Notes under the pieces: model-generated | What the model was told of the DNA's origin: nothing | Database searches by the model: none | Seen by the model: only the letters and a program-made list of their open reading frames with translations | In this document: positions 41,833-49,302 of the stretch, piece by piece | How positions within the stretch are numbered: the stretch's first letter is position 1 | Layout of the letters: every line of letters begins with the position of its first letter | Translations under genes and position numbers: made by a program | DNA from: Palleronia aestuarii | Lineage (GTDB): Bacteria; Pseudomonadota; Alphaproteobacteria; Rhodobacterales; Rhodobacteraceae | Reading direction: 5' to 3' | Assembly (NCBI RefSeq): GCF_003253995.1 | Contig: NZ_QKZL01000004.1 | Location: 62,001 to 126,000, forward strand | DNA length: 64,000 bases

Positions 41833-42282
41833 ATGCCGATTACCATCGAAGAAACACTCGCGCTGAGCTTTACCCGCCTTCTTCCGGTCAAGCGCCGCCT
41901 CGGGCAGACCTTCTACGACCGGCTCTTCGAGCAGGCGCCGTCCCTGCGACGTCTCTTTCCCGAATCGATGGCGTTGCAGCAGGAAGCGTTCTTTTCGACC
42001 CTTTGCGCGATCGTGCGGGAAGCCGGTCACCCCGAAGGCCTGCGACCCCGACTGCTTGCGCTGGGAGAACGGCACGCGGCCTACGGGGCCGAGGCGGAGC
42101 ATTTCGGCCTCGTGGGCGATACGCTGCTTGAGGCCCTGCGCGAGACGATGCCCGGCGGTCTCTCGGCGGTGGAGAATGCGGCCTGGAGCGAAGCGATCGC
42201 GTCGGTTTCGGAGACCATGATCGAGGGGCTCGAGGCGGAGAGGATGCGGAGCAGCGGTCCCGTTCGCGCCGCTCGGCCTTGA
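41833..42282 (+). CDS. Single-domain bacterial globin (Vitreoscilla haemoglobin type)
   Basis: 149 aa, one globin domain without a reductase. The proximal His is H81 in LGERHAAYG; distal-side Tyr (B10) is Y28 in FYDRLF and Gln (E7) is near residue 50 (LQQEAFF). A Glu late in the protein (AWSEAI) corresponds to the one interacting with the proximal His in related proteins. Likely binds O2 or NO in the cytoplasm. The ATG at 41833 is preferred; an upstream ATG-like start at 41809 would add eight residues. The AT-rich stretch just upstream (41770-41815) probably carries the promoter. Confidence 0.85.
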   Translation: MPITIEETLALSFTRLLPVKRRLGQTFYDRLFEQAPSLRRLFPESMALQQEAFFSTLCAIVREAGHPEGLRPRLLALGERHAAYGAEAEHFGLVGDTLLEALRETMPGGLSAVENAAWSEAIASVSETMIEGLEAERMRSSGPVRAARP

Positions 42283-42392
42283 CGCCACGGCCTCATTCCG
42301 ACGCCCATCCAAGGCCCCAAGCGATCGGCTCCGAAGACCTCCGCACCTGCCCGTACAGTTGACGCGGCGGTCGAATTGTCCTTCAAGCAAGG

Positions 42393-42410
42393 CCGAAAGG
42401 CTCCTTTCGG
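42393..42410. promoter_or_regulatory. Perfect palindrome in the gapA leader
   Basis: CCGAAAGG and CCTTTCGG arms of eight bases separated by CT, ending 27 bases before the gapA ATG. It could be an operator for a dimeric repressor or a leader hairpin. No known consensus was recognised. Confidence 0.4.
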
Positions 42411-42437
42411 GGCAATGATGCAAACGGAGGTCACACC

Positions 42438-43436
42438 ATGACAGTCAAGGTCGCCATCAACGGGTTCGGCCGGATCGGCCGCAACGTCCTGCGCGCCATC
42501 ATCGAGGCGGGCCGCGACGACATCGAGGTCGTGGCGATCAACGATCTCGGCCCCGTCGAGACCAATGCCCACCTGCTGCGCTACGACAGCGTCCACGGCC
42601 GTTTCCCGGGCAAAGTGACGACGGGCGACGACAGCATCGACGTGGGCCGCGGCCCGATCAAGGTGACCTCCATCCGCGATCCGAAGGAGTTGCCCTGGGA
42701 GGGCGTCGACGTGGCGCTCGAATGCACCGGCATCTTCACCTCTGCGGAGAAGGCCGGGATGCACCTGGAGAACGGATCGACCCGCGTCCTCGTCTCCGCC
42801 CCCTGCTCGGACGCCAACAAGACGATCGTCTACGGCGTGAACGAAGGCAGCCTGACGGCGGAGGACAAGGTCATCTCCAACGCGTCCTGCACCACGAACT
42901 GCCTCTCGCCGGTGGCAAAGGTGCTGAACGACGCGATCGGGATCGAGCGCGGGTTCATGACGACGATCCACTCCTACACGGGCGACCAGCCGACGCTCGA
43001 CACGATGCACAAGGATCTCTACCGCGCCCGCGCCGCGGCGCTCAACATGATCCCGACCTCGACGGGCGCCGCGAAGGCCGTCGGCCTCGTCCTGCCGGAG
43101 CTTGCAGGCAAGCTCGACGGCGTGGCGATCCGGGTGCCGACGCCGAACGTCTCGGTCGTCGATCTCACCTTCACCGCGTCGCGCGACACGAGCGCGGAGG
43201 AGATCAACGAGGCCATCCGGAGCGCCGCCGACGGACCGATGAAGGGCATCCTCGGCTATACCGACGCGAAGCTTGTCAGCATGGACTTCAACCACGACGC
43301 CCATTCCTCGATCTTCCACATGGACCAGACGAAGGTGCTCGAAGGCACGATGTGCCGGATCCTCAGCTGGTACGACAACGAATGGGGCTTCTCGAACCGC
43401 ATGGTCGACACCGCCGTGGCGATGGGCAAGCTCTGA
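42438..43436 (+). CDS. gapA: Glyceraldehyde-3-phosphate dehydrogenase, type I
   Basis: 332 aa. It oxidises glyceraldehyde-3-phosphate in glycolysis (or the reverse in gluconeogenesis). The NAD-binding loop INGFGRIGR, an acidic residue after strand two (INDLG) favouring NAD over NADP, and the active-site ASCTTNC with C151 are all present. The C-terminal [15 protein letters not shown] is intact. The ATG has GGAGGT upstream. It appears monocistronic, with a leader palindrome and a 3' hairpin. Confidence 0.97.
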   Translation: MTVKVAINGFGRIGRNVLRAIIEAGRDDIEVVAINDLGPVETNAHLLRYDSVHGRFPGKVTTGDDSIDVGRGPIKVTSIRDPKELPWEGVDVALECTGIFTSAEKAGMHLENGSTRVLVSAPCSDANKTIVYGVNEGSLTAEDKVISNASCTTNCLSPVAKVLNDAIGIERGFMTTIHSYTGDQPTLDTMHKDLYRARAAALNMIPTSTGAAKAVGLVLPELAGKLDGVAIRVPTPNVSVVDLTFTASRDTSAEEINEAIRSAADGPMKGILGYTDAKLVSMDFNHDAHSSIFHMDQTKVLEGTMCRILSWYDNEWGFSNRMVDTAVAMGKL

Positions 43437-43454
43437 TCTCGAGACATTTTCTCG

Positions 43455-43480
43455 CCGCGTGTTGCACCTGCAGCACGCGG
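43455..43480 (+). terminator. Strong hairpin after gapA
   Basis: An 11-base-pair stem (CCGCGTGTTGC / GCAGCACGCGG with one G-T pair) and a four-base loop, 19 bases after the gapA stop. Only a short T-containing tail follows, so it is a likely but not textbook intrinsic terminator. Confidence 0.6.
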
Positions 43481-43540
43481 CTTGATCCTGAAAATCGGCA
43501 CTCGGCACACCGTCCGCAGGAAAACCGAGCAGTTTCAGGG

Positions 43541-43560
43541 GGATGTTCGCGGTAACATCC
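43541..43560. other. Hairpin in the leader of the 53-aa gene
   Basis: Seven-base arms GGATGTT and AACATCC around a six-base loop. It is about 130 bases before the next start codon. A second smaller inverted repeat, TGCTGC/GCAGCA, follows near 43580. They may belong to a structured leader or a small RNA; the function is unknown. Confidence 0.35.
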
Positions 43561-43690
43561 AGTTTACCCGCTCTGCAATTGCTGCATGGCAGCATAGCCG
43601 TTTGCGCGCGTTGTTCACGATCCTCGCCACATCCATCTTCGTCTCAAGGCACAAGACGTGCCGCAGATTCATACCGACGAGGATAAGACC

Positions 43691-43852
43691 ATGAACTTCC
43701 TGAAGACCCTCGGCGAGGCCGCCCGCAAGCGCAACGCCTATCTCCGCACCCGCCATGCGCTGCGGACCCTGCCGCTCGATACCGCGCTCGATCTCGACAT
43801 CTATCCCGGCGACGCCGACCGCATCGCGCGCCGCTCCGTCTACGGGGCCTGA
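43691..43852 (+). CDS. Small basic/acidic protein of 53 residues (DUF1127-like)
   Basis: 53 aa: an N-terminal basic helix (LKTLGEAARKRNAYLRTRHA) then LPLDTALDLDIYPGDADRIARRSVYGA. The second half resembles the shape of short YjiS/DUF1127 proteins of alphaproteobacteria, where an 'LD' then 'DIG/DIY' motif is followed by an Arg-containing tail; some of those bind RNA. GAGGA lies eight bases before the ATG. It is preceded by an unusually long 254-base non-coding region after gapA and followed by a strong terminator, so it is a single-gene transcript. Confidence 0.7.
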   Translation: MNFLKTLGEAARKRNAYLRTRHALRTLPLDTALDLDIYPGDADRIARRSVYGA

Positions 43853-43895
43853 TGCACCATCCGCGCCGTCGCGCGCAGTTCAGCCACAAATGACC

Positions 43896-43916
43896 GGGCA
43901 GGCATCGCGCCTGCCC
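43896..43916. terminator. Terminator between the 53-aa gene and bioY
   Basis: Eight-base-pair stem GGGCAGGC / GCCTGCCC with loop ATCGC, lying between two convergent genes. The 3' tail on the plus strand is GTTCGCGTT. It probably works in both directions. Confidence 0.65.
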
Positions 43917-43932
43917 GTTCGCGTTCCGGGGT

Positions 43933-44538
43933 TCAGCTCCGGGCCCCGCCCACGAGTTTCCAGAGGGCGGGCAGGAGCAGCGCCGCGAGAGCGAGCTTCA
44001 GCGCGTCGCCCAGGAGGAAGGGTGTGAGGCCCCATGCGAGGATCGGCGCGTCCCAGCCGTAGAGCTGTCCGAGCCACGCGAGACCCGGCAGGTAGATCAG
44101 GGCATTGCCGATCAGCATGGCAAGCGCCATCCAACCCGCGCTCCGATCCCAGCCGCGCCGCGCCAGCGCACCGAGCGCCAGCGTCGCGAGGACGTAACCC
44201 ACGAGATAGCCTCCGGTGCTGCCCGTCATGTAGGCGATCCCGTTCAGCTCCGCGGTGGAGCTCTGGAACACGTCGAAGCCCAGCGCGCCTACGAGCATGT
44301 AGCCCAGGATCGTGGCGAGGCCGAGCCGCGGACCGTAGGCCGCGCCGATCGACAGCACCGCGAAGGTCCCCATGTTGATCGCCACAGGCGAGCCCGGCAC
44401 CGGCACCTTGATCTGCGCCATGAGCGTCAGCAGCGCGATCCCCGCCACGACGAGTGCCCCTTGCCGGACGCGTCGTCCCGCTTCCGACCGGCCCCCGATC
44501 GCCTCGACCAGCACCTGTCCCGTTGCCGCATGAGCCAT
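43933..44538 (-). CDS. bioY: Biotin transporter BioY
   Basis: 201 aa membrane S-component with six predicted spans. The BioY signatures QIKVPVPGSPVAINMGTFAV and GYMLVGALG, YMTGSTGGYLVGY and WGLTPFLLGDALK are present. It imports biotin either alone or with an ECF module; no bioM or bioN is seen nearby. The ATG at 44538 has AAGGA eight bases upstream, better spaced than the ATG at 44547. An inverted repeat GAAGT/ACTTC lies just upstream at about 44552-44565. Confidence 0.92.
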   Translation of the reverse strand: MAHAATGQVLVEAIGGRSEAGRRVRQGALVVAGIALLTLMAQIKVPVPGSPVAINMGTFAVLSIGAAYGPRLGLATILGYMLVGALGFDVFQSSTAELNGIAYMTGSTGGYLVGYVLATLALGALARRGWDRSAGWMALAMLIGNALIYLPGLAWLGQLYGWDAPILAWGLTPFLLGDALKLALAALLLPALWKLVGGARS

Positions 44539-44605
44539 TCTGTCCATCCTTGAAGTACCGACTTCGGGGGATTTGACACGGGCCCGGCATTCGTCGCAAG
44601 CGCGA

Positions 44606-45040
44606 TCAGTCGCGATCGTACCGGCCGATCAGGGTATATTCCTTCCGCGGGCCCGACACGCGCCACTCCGCGGTCCAGCGCGGCCAGTCCGATAGATCGT
44701 AGCGCACGTGGTAGCGATCGGGCGGGCAATCGTGATGTGCCTCGGGCGCGCTCAGGTCCGGATCGAACGTATGGAAGGCGCGCCCGTCCGAAAAACGAAC
44801 GGCGATCCGGGCGCCGGCCTCCTCCCAGCGATAGGCTTGCCGCGCCTCGAAGGCGGCTTCCGCGGAGAACCGCAGGAGGCCCGCTTCCGAATAGTCGAGC
44901 CCGCCTTCCACCGGGGCGAAGGTCGCCCGGCCGTGGAACTGCCCCTCTCGGCCCCCGCGCGCATCGAGGATTCGCCGGTCGAGCCGCCATTCTCCCGTGA
45001 AATCGAAGAGGTCCGGCAGCACCGCCTCCCTTGTCGGCAT
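44606..45040 (-). CDS. DUF6314 family protein
   Basis: 144 aa soluble beta-rich protein. The order FTGEWRLDRRI, FHGRATFAPVEGGLDYSEAGLL, YRWEEAGARIAVRFSDGRAFHTF, HDCPPDRYHVRYD and WRVSGPRKEYTLIGRYDR is the DUF6314 pattern as I remember it. Function is unknown; the fold is likely a small lipocalin-like barrel. The gene is divergent from purB (54 bases) and lies upstream of bioY on the same strand. Confidence 0.75.
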   Translation of the reverse strand: MPTREAVLPDLFDFTGEWRLDRRILDARGGREGQFHGRATFAPVEGGLDYSEAGLLRFSAEAAFEARQAYRWEEAGARIAVRFSDGRAFHTFDPDLSAPEAHHDCPPDRYHVRYDLSDWPRWTAEWRVSGPRKEYTLIGRYDRD

Positions 45041-45094
45041 GGTTGGCGCAGTCTAAGAGGCGCGCGCCCGTCCCTCAACCGAAAGGCCCGCGCC

Positions 45095-46402
45095 ATGATC
45101 CCCCGCTATTCCCGCCCCGACATGGCCGCCATCTGGGAGCCCGCGACGAAGTTCCGCATCTGGTACGAGATCGAGGCCCATGCCTGTGACGCGATGGCCG
45201 ATCTGGGCGTGATCCCGCGCGAGAACGCCGACGCCGTCTGGAAGGCGAAGGACGTGGAATTCGACGTGGACCGCATCGACGCCATCGAGGCGGAAACGCG
45301 CCATGACGTGATCGCCTTCCTCACCCATCTCTCGGAGATCGTGGGGGCGGACGCCGCGCGTTTCGTCCATCAGGGCATGACGTCGTCGGACGTGCTCGAC
45401 ACGACGTTCAACGTGCAGCTCGTGCGTGCCTCCGACATTCTCATCGCCGATCTCGAGGCGCTGCTCGTCGTCCTCAAGCGTCGCGCCCTCGAGCACAAGG
45501 ACACGGTCCGCATCGGCCGGTCGCACGGCATCCACGCGGAGCCCACCACGATGGGCCTCGTCTTCGCGCGCTTCTACGCGGAGATGGACCGCAATCTCAG
45601 CCGCATGCGCGACGCGCGGGCGGAGATCGCCACGGGCGCGCTGTCGGGCGCCGTGGGGACCTTCGCCAATATCGACCCGGCCGTGGAGGAGCATGTCTGC
45701 GACAGGATGGGCCTCGTCCCCGAACCCATCTCCACGCAGGTGATCCCGCGCGACCGCCACGCCGCCTTCTTCGCCACGCTGGGCGTGATTGCGTCGTCGA
45801 TCGAGAGCATCGCGACGGAGATCCGCCATGGCCAGCGCACCGAGGTGCTCGAGCTCGAGGAGTTCTTCTCCAAGGGGCAGAAGGGCTCCTCGGCGATGCC
45901 GCACAAGCGCAACCCGGTCCTGTCGGAGAACCTCACTGGCCTCGCGCGGCTCGTGCGGATGGCCGTGGTCCCCGCGATGGAGAACGTGGCCCTCTGGCAC
46001 GAGCGCGACATCTCCCACTCCTCGGTTGAGCGCAACATCGGGCCCGATGCGACGGTGACGCTCGATTTCGCCCTCGCCCGCCTCACGGGTCTCGTCGACA
46101 AGCTCGTCGTCTATCCCGCGCGGATGGAGGAGAACCTGCACAAGTTCCGCGGCCTCGTCATGTCGCAGCGCGTGCTCCTCGCCCTGACGCAGGCGGGCGT
46201 GAGCCGGGAGGACGCCTACCGCCTCGTGCAGCGCAACGCGATGAAGGTCTGGGAGGAGGGACGCGACTTCAAGACGGAGCTCCTGGCCGATCCGGAAGTG
46301 ACCGCCGCGCTTTCGGAGGCCGAGATCGAAGAGAAGTTCGACCTCGCCTATCACACGAAGCACGTGGACACGATCTTCGCGCGGGTGTTCGGCGAGCCGT
46401 GA
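45095..46402 (+). CDS. purB: Adenylosuccinate lyase
   Basis: 435 aa homotetrameric lyase acting twice in purine synthesis (SAICAR to AICAR, adenylosuccinate to AMP). The signature loop [11 protein letters not shown] carries the catalytic Ser, and TSSDVLDT and [11 protein letters not shown] hold substrate residues. The ATG after AAAGG gives [16 protein letters not shown], the usual family start. The stop overlaps the GTG of a 50-residue frame (GTGA). Confidence 0.96.
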   Translation: MIPRYSRPDMAAIWEPATKFRIWYEIEAHACDAMADLGVIPRENADAVWKAKDVEFDVDRIDAIEAETRHDVIAFLTHLSEIVGADAARFVHQGMTSSDVLDTTFNVQLVRASDILIADLEALLVVLKRRALEHKDTVRIGRSHGIHAEPTTMGLVFARFYAEMDRNLSRMRDARAEIATGALSGAVGTFANIDPAVEEHVCDRMGLVPEPISTQVIPRDRHAAFFATLGVIASSIESIATEIRHGQRTEVLELEEFFSKGQKGSSAMPHKRNPVLSENLTGLARLVRMAVVPAMENVALWHERDISHSSVERNIGPDATVTLDFALARLTGLVDKLVVYPARMEENLHKFRGLVMSQRVLLALTQAGVSREDAYRLVQRNAMKVWEEGRDFKTELLADPEVTAALSEAEIEEKFDLAYHTKHVDTIFARVFGEP

Positions 46403-46551
46403 GAGAACGTCTTCTCTCTCTCGTCGAAGCGCTGCTGGACTACGGGCCCGACCCCGTGTCGCAGCGCTACTACGAGTGGAAGACCCGCCTATATCAAAAA
46501 CTCGCGCGCGAGCAGGTGGCGCAGACCTACATCCCGCGCCGCCGCCGCTGA
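46399..46551 (+). CDS. Possible 50-residue protein coupled to purB
   Basis: A short frame starting with a GTG inside the purB stop (GTGA) and ending 148 bases later. The protein begins [16 protein letters not shown] and ends EQVAQTYIPRRRR. It looks like an amphipathic helix with a strongly basic tail. Support comes from the overlap, typical of coupled genes, and from a codon pattern with G or C at most third positions. I recognise no family, and a chance frame cannot be excluded. Confidence 0.5.
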   Translation: MRERLLSLVEALLDYGPDPVSQRYYEWKTRLYQKLAREQVAQTYIPRRRR

Positions 46552-46630
46552 ACCGCGACAGGCCGTCGCTTCCTTTTCTCCGCCATCATGCTACGCTCGG
46601 TTCATTGGACAGCCATGAAGGAGTGTTCCG

Positions 46631-46789
46631 ATGACGATCAAGACCGCCCTGACCGCCTTCGCCCTCGTTCTCGCGCCCGGCCTCGCGCTAGCCGAGTGCG
46701 ACTGGTCGAAACAGACCGCCTCGATGTCCTGCGCAGACGGCATGACCTACGATTCCGCGACACAGGCCTGCGTTCCGACGACGAGCTGA
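46631..46789 (+). CDS. Small secreted Cys-containing protein, 52 residues
   Basis: 52 aa with a clear signal peptide (KTALTAFALVLAPGLALA) cut before ECDWSK. The mature part is about 32 residues with three Cys (ECDW, MSCADG, QACVP) and resembles short chitin-binding-like or Cys-knot peptides in spacing only. AAGGAG sits eight bases before the ATG. It is followed after eight bases by a 14-base-pair hairpin that should end its transcript. Periplasmic location is predicted; function unknown. Confidence 0.7.
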   Translation: MTIKTALTAFALVLAPGLALAECDWSKQTASMSCADGMTYDSATQACVPTTS

Positions 46790-46797
46790 CGAGACTC

Positions 46798-46837
46798 GAT
46801 CCGCGGCGGAACAATCCGGCATTTTCCGCCGCGGATC
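46798..46837 (+). terminator. 14-base-pair hairpin after the small secreted gene
   Basis: Perfect arms of 14 bases (GATCCGCGGCGGAA and its complement) around a 12-base AT-rich loop. There is no following T-run, so it may act as a factor-aided terminator, a transcript-stabilising element, or both. Confidence 0.6.
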
Positions 46838-46844
46838 AAAGGTT

Positions 46845-46866
46845 GCTTAACCGGCCCCCGTTAAGC
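46845..46866. promoter_or_regulatory. GCTTAAC/GTTAAGC palindrome upstream of fliG
   Basis: Seven-base arms GCTTAAC and GTTAAGC around eight bases, ending 49 bases before the fliG ATG. Each half contains TTAAC/GTTAA, which recalls CtrA sites; the spacing (8) differs from the N5 or N7 forms described for CtrA. It is a candidate operator only. Confidence 0.4.
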
Positions 46867-46915
46867 GTTTCCGTGATCGCGCGCGATCATGAGGAAATCT
46901 GGGGGTACGAACGGC

Positions 46916-48016
46916 ATGGCGACAGATGTTGCGCTGAGATCGATGTCGCAGGAGCCGGTCGAAGCCGCCGGCCAGACGCGTCGCATCGCCGGATTCCCGA
47001 CCGCCAACGAACTGACCCGTCGCCAGAAGGCGGCCATCGTGGTGCGCCTGCTTCTGGCCGAAGGCGCCAAGCTGCCGCTCTCCGAATTGCCCGAGCCGCT
47101 CCAGGCCGAACTCACCACCCAGATGAGCCAGATGCGTTTCGTGGACCGCACGACGCTCCGCGAGGTGATCGAGGAATTCGCCTCCGAACTCGATTCGATT
47201 GGCCTGAGCTTTCCGGACGGCCTCGAGGGCGTGCTGAAACTTCTCGACGGAGCGATCTCGCCGGAGATGGCCGCGCGGCTGCGGATGCAATCGGGCGTTA
47301 TCTGGGGCGACGATCCATGGGACACGATCGCCCTGATCGAACCCGAACGCCTGCTGCCGGTTCTCGAGCGCGAGAGTGCCGAGGTGGGCGCGATCATCCT
47401 GTCGAAGCTCAAGGTGATGACCGCCGCGCAACTCCTGGGTCAGCTGCCCGGCCCGCGCGCGCGGCGTCTCTCCCTCGCCGTGTCGGAGACCGCGAACGTC
47501 TCGCCCGATACCGTGCGACGCATCGGCCTCGCGCTCGCGGCCGACCTGCAGGCCGAGCCGCCGCGCGAATTCCCCGCGGCCGCCGTGGAACGGCTGGGCG
47601 CGATCCTCAACTTCTCGCAATCCGTGACGAGGGAAGACGTGCTCGCGGGCCTCGACGAGGAGGATTCGGAACTGGCCGAACAGGTCCGCCGCACGATCTT
47701 CACGTTCGAGGACGTGCCCGCGCGGATCGCCGAGCGCGACGTGCCGTTCATCGTGAAGGCCGTCGATCAGGATCAACTCGTCATCGCCATCGCAGGCGCC
47801 ACGCCGCGCACGCAGGCCGCCGTGGACTTCCTGCTCGCGAACATGTCGAAACGGATGGCCGACATGATGCGCGAAGGCGCCGCGGATCTCGGCAAGGTCG
47901 CCCCGAAGGAGGCGGAGGCCTCGCAGACAGCGATCGTTGGCGCGATCCGCGACGCGATCGAGCGCGGCGAGATACAGATGATCGATCCGGATGCGGACAA
48001 GGATGACGCCGCCTGA
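46916..48016 (+). CDS. fliG: Divergent flagellar motor switch protein FliG
   Basis: 366 aa with the three FliG domains by eye: N-terminal (LTRRQKAAIVVRLLLAEGA), middle (about 140-210) and C-terminal (FTFEDVPARIAERDVPFIV, LANMSKRMADMMREG, EIQMID). FliG sits at the rotor and transmits torque from the stator. The middle-domain EHPQ motif is replaced by ESAE (residues 153-156) and the torque-helix DDR by AER (272-274) in my hand alignment. The ATG at 46916 is preferred to 46889. No other flagellar gene is near, and the nitrile hydratase-like genes start 39 bases after its stop. Confidence 0.82.
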   Translation: MATDVALRSMSQEPVEAAGQTRRIAGFPTANELTRRQKAAIVVRLLLAEGAKLPLSELPEPLQAELTTQMSQMRFVDRTTLREVIEEFASELDSIGLSFPDGLEGVLKLLDGAISPEMAARLRMQSGVIWGDDPWDTIALIEPERLLPVLERESAEVGAIILSKLKVMTAAQLLGQLPGPRARRLSLAVSETANVSPDTVRRIGLALAADLQAEPPREFPAAAVERLGAILNFSQSVTREDVLAGLDEEDSELAEQVRRTIFTFEDVPARIAERDVPFIVKAVDQDQLVIAIAGATPRTQAAVDFLLANMSKRMADMMREGAADLGKVAPKEAEASQTAIVGAIRDAIERGEIQMIDPDADKDDAA

Positions 48017-48055
48017 GGCGTGGACAGGACCGGGACCGCGGCCTAGGGTGCGGTC

Positions 48056-48394
48056 ATGCAACCCGACGTTCCCTCGCATTGGCACGACATGGGCGGCGGC
48101 CCCGCCGGGTCCGTACCCCGGGCCGAGCACGATTTCGCCCTCTGGGAGAAACGCGTCGACGCCCTCATGGTCCTGATGTCGAACAAGGGCCATTTCACCG
48201 TCGACGGCCTGCGACGCGCGCTCGAGGAGATGGGCGAGACGGCGTTCGAGACGATGAGCTACTACGAACGCTGGATCGCGGCCATCAACCGCAACCTCGT
48301 CGCGGCGGGCGCCTACGACACGGCGGAGCTCGCGGCCCGGATGGAGGAGGTCGCCCGGCGCGGCGCGACCTACGGCGATGCCCAATCGCGTTGA
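48056..48394 (+). CDS. Nitrile hydratase beta-subunit N-terminal half (thiocyanate hydrolase-like split subunit)
   Basis: 112 aa. HDMGGGPAGSV near the N terminus matches the HDLGG start of beta subunits, and the helical part FALWEKRVDALMVLM...MSYYERWIAAINRNLVAAGAY matches the following YYE/W region. It covers only the N-terminal half of the ~220 aa beta subunit of two-subunit nitrile hydratases. Split subunits occur in thiocyanate hydrolase and in toyocamycin nitrile hydratase. The frame overlaps the next gene by 17 bases. Confidence 0.78.
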   Translation: MQPDVPSHWHDMGGGPAGSVPRAEHDFALWEKRVDALMVLMSNKGHFTVDGLRRALEEMGETAFETMSYYERWIAAINRNLVAAGAYDTAELAARMEEVARRGATYGDAQSR

Positions 48395-48674
48395 GCCGGG
48401 CGCGCGCGTGCGCGTCCGCGACTGGTCGCCGCCCGGCCATGTCCGCGCGCCCGCCTATCTGCGCGGCCGGACCGGCATCGTGGAGCGCGCGCTCGGCGCC
48501 TTTCCCAATCCCGAGCGGCTGGCCTACGGACTTCCGGCAGAGGAGCGCGGGCTCTGGCGCGTGCGCTTCACCATGGCCGAGCTCTGGGGCGCGGCGGCGG
48601 AAACCCCCGAGGATACGCTCGACGCGGAGATCTACGAGCACTGGCTCGAAACGGGAGAGCCCCATGCCGCATGA
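48378..48674 (+). CDS. Nitrile hydratase beta-subunit C-terminal half (SH3-like)
   Basis: 98 aa. It begins with the beta-barrel segment RVRVRDWSPPGHVRAPAYLRG and RTGIVERALGAFPNPE, then LWRVRFTMAELWG and DTLDAEIYEHWLE, matching the C-terminal half of nitrile hydratase beta. Together with the previous gene it would rebuild one beta subunit. Overlaps of 17 bases upstream and 11 bases downstream imply tight coupling and fixed stoichiometry. Confidence 0.8.
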   Translation: MPNRVEPGARVRVRDWSPPGHVRAPAYLRGRTGIVERALGAFPNPERLAYGLPAEERGLWRVRFTMAELWGAAAETPEDTLDAEIYEHWLETGEPHAA

Positions 48675-49302
48675 CCACGCGGAACACCTGTCGCCCTCCG
48701 GCCACCCCTACCGCCCCGACGACGACGGGCCCCTGTCCTACTGGCAGGTGATGGAGATCGCCGTGCGCGAGCTTCTCGTCGAGAAGGGCCACGTCACCCC
48801 CGAAGAGATCGCAGCGCAGATCGAGGCGATGGACGCGCGCAGTCCCGCGCAGGGCGCGGCGCTCGTCGCGCGTGCCTGGTGCGATCCGGCCTTCCGCGAC
48901 CGTCTGATGGCGGATGCCTCCGCGGCGAGCCGGGAGATGGGCTTCGACATCGGCGCGCTTCACCTCGTGGCGGTCGCCAACGACGCCGTGACGCACAACG
49001 TCGTCACCTGCACGCTCTGCTCGTGCTATCCGCGAAACCTGCTGGGCCTGCCGCCCGACTGGTACAAGTCGCGCGCCTATCGCAGCCGCGTGGTGCGCGA
49101 GCCACGTGCCGTGCTGGCGGAATTCGGCCTAGACCTGCCTCCCTCGGTGCGCGTCCGCGTCCACGACAGCACCGCCGACATGCGCTACGTCGTGATCCCT
49201 GACCGGCCCGCGGGCACGGACGGGATGTCGGAAGAGGCGCTCGCGGCCCTCGTGACGCGCGACAGCATGATCGGCACCGGCCTGCCCCGAACGCCCGCGT
49301 GA
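48664..49302 (+). CDS. Nitrile hydratase alpha subunit / thiocyanate hydrolase gamma subunit
   Basis: 212 aa metal-binding subunit. The centre is CTLCSC at residues 116-121: three Cys and a Ser with Thr in the second position, the cobalt-type variant (iron-type has CSLCSC). Downstream LLGLPPDWYKSRAYRSRVV and VRVHDSTADMRY match alpha subunits closely, and the end LVTRDSMIGTG is conserved. The product would hydrate nitriles to amides or hydrolyse thiocyanate; the motif does not decide. No NhlE, P47K or other activator was found in the window. It overlaps the DMT gene (GTGA). Confidence 0.88.
   Translation: MPHDHAEHLSPSGHPYRPDDDGPLSYWQVMEIAVRELLVEKGHVTPEEIAAQIEAMDARSPAQGAALVARAWCDPAFRDRLMADASAASREMGFDIGALHLVAVANDAVTHNVVTCTLCSCYPRNLLGLPPDWYKSRAYRSRVVREPRAVLAEFGLDLPPSVRVRVHDSTADMRYVVIPDRPAGTDGMSEEALAALVTRDSMIGTGLPRTPA

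Noticed and set aside
44552-44565. BioR operator in front of bioY
   Set aside because: The GAAGT/ACTTC repeat does not resemble the TTATnnATAA-type BioR site, and the arms are short enough to be chance.
46845-46866. Canonical CtrA binding site
   Set aside because: The TTAAC and GTTAA halves are eight bases apart, not the N5 or N7 spacing described for CtrA, so only a possible variant is reported.
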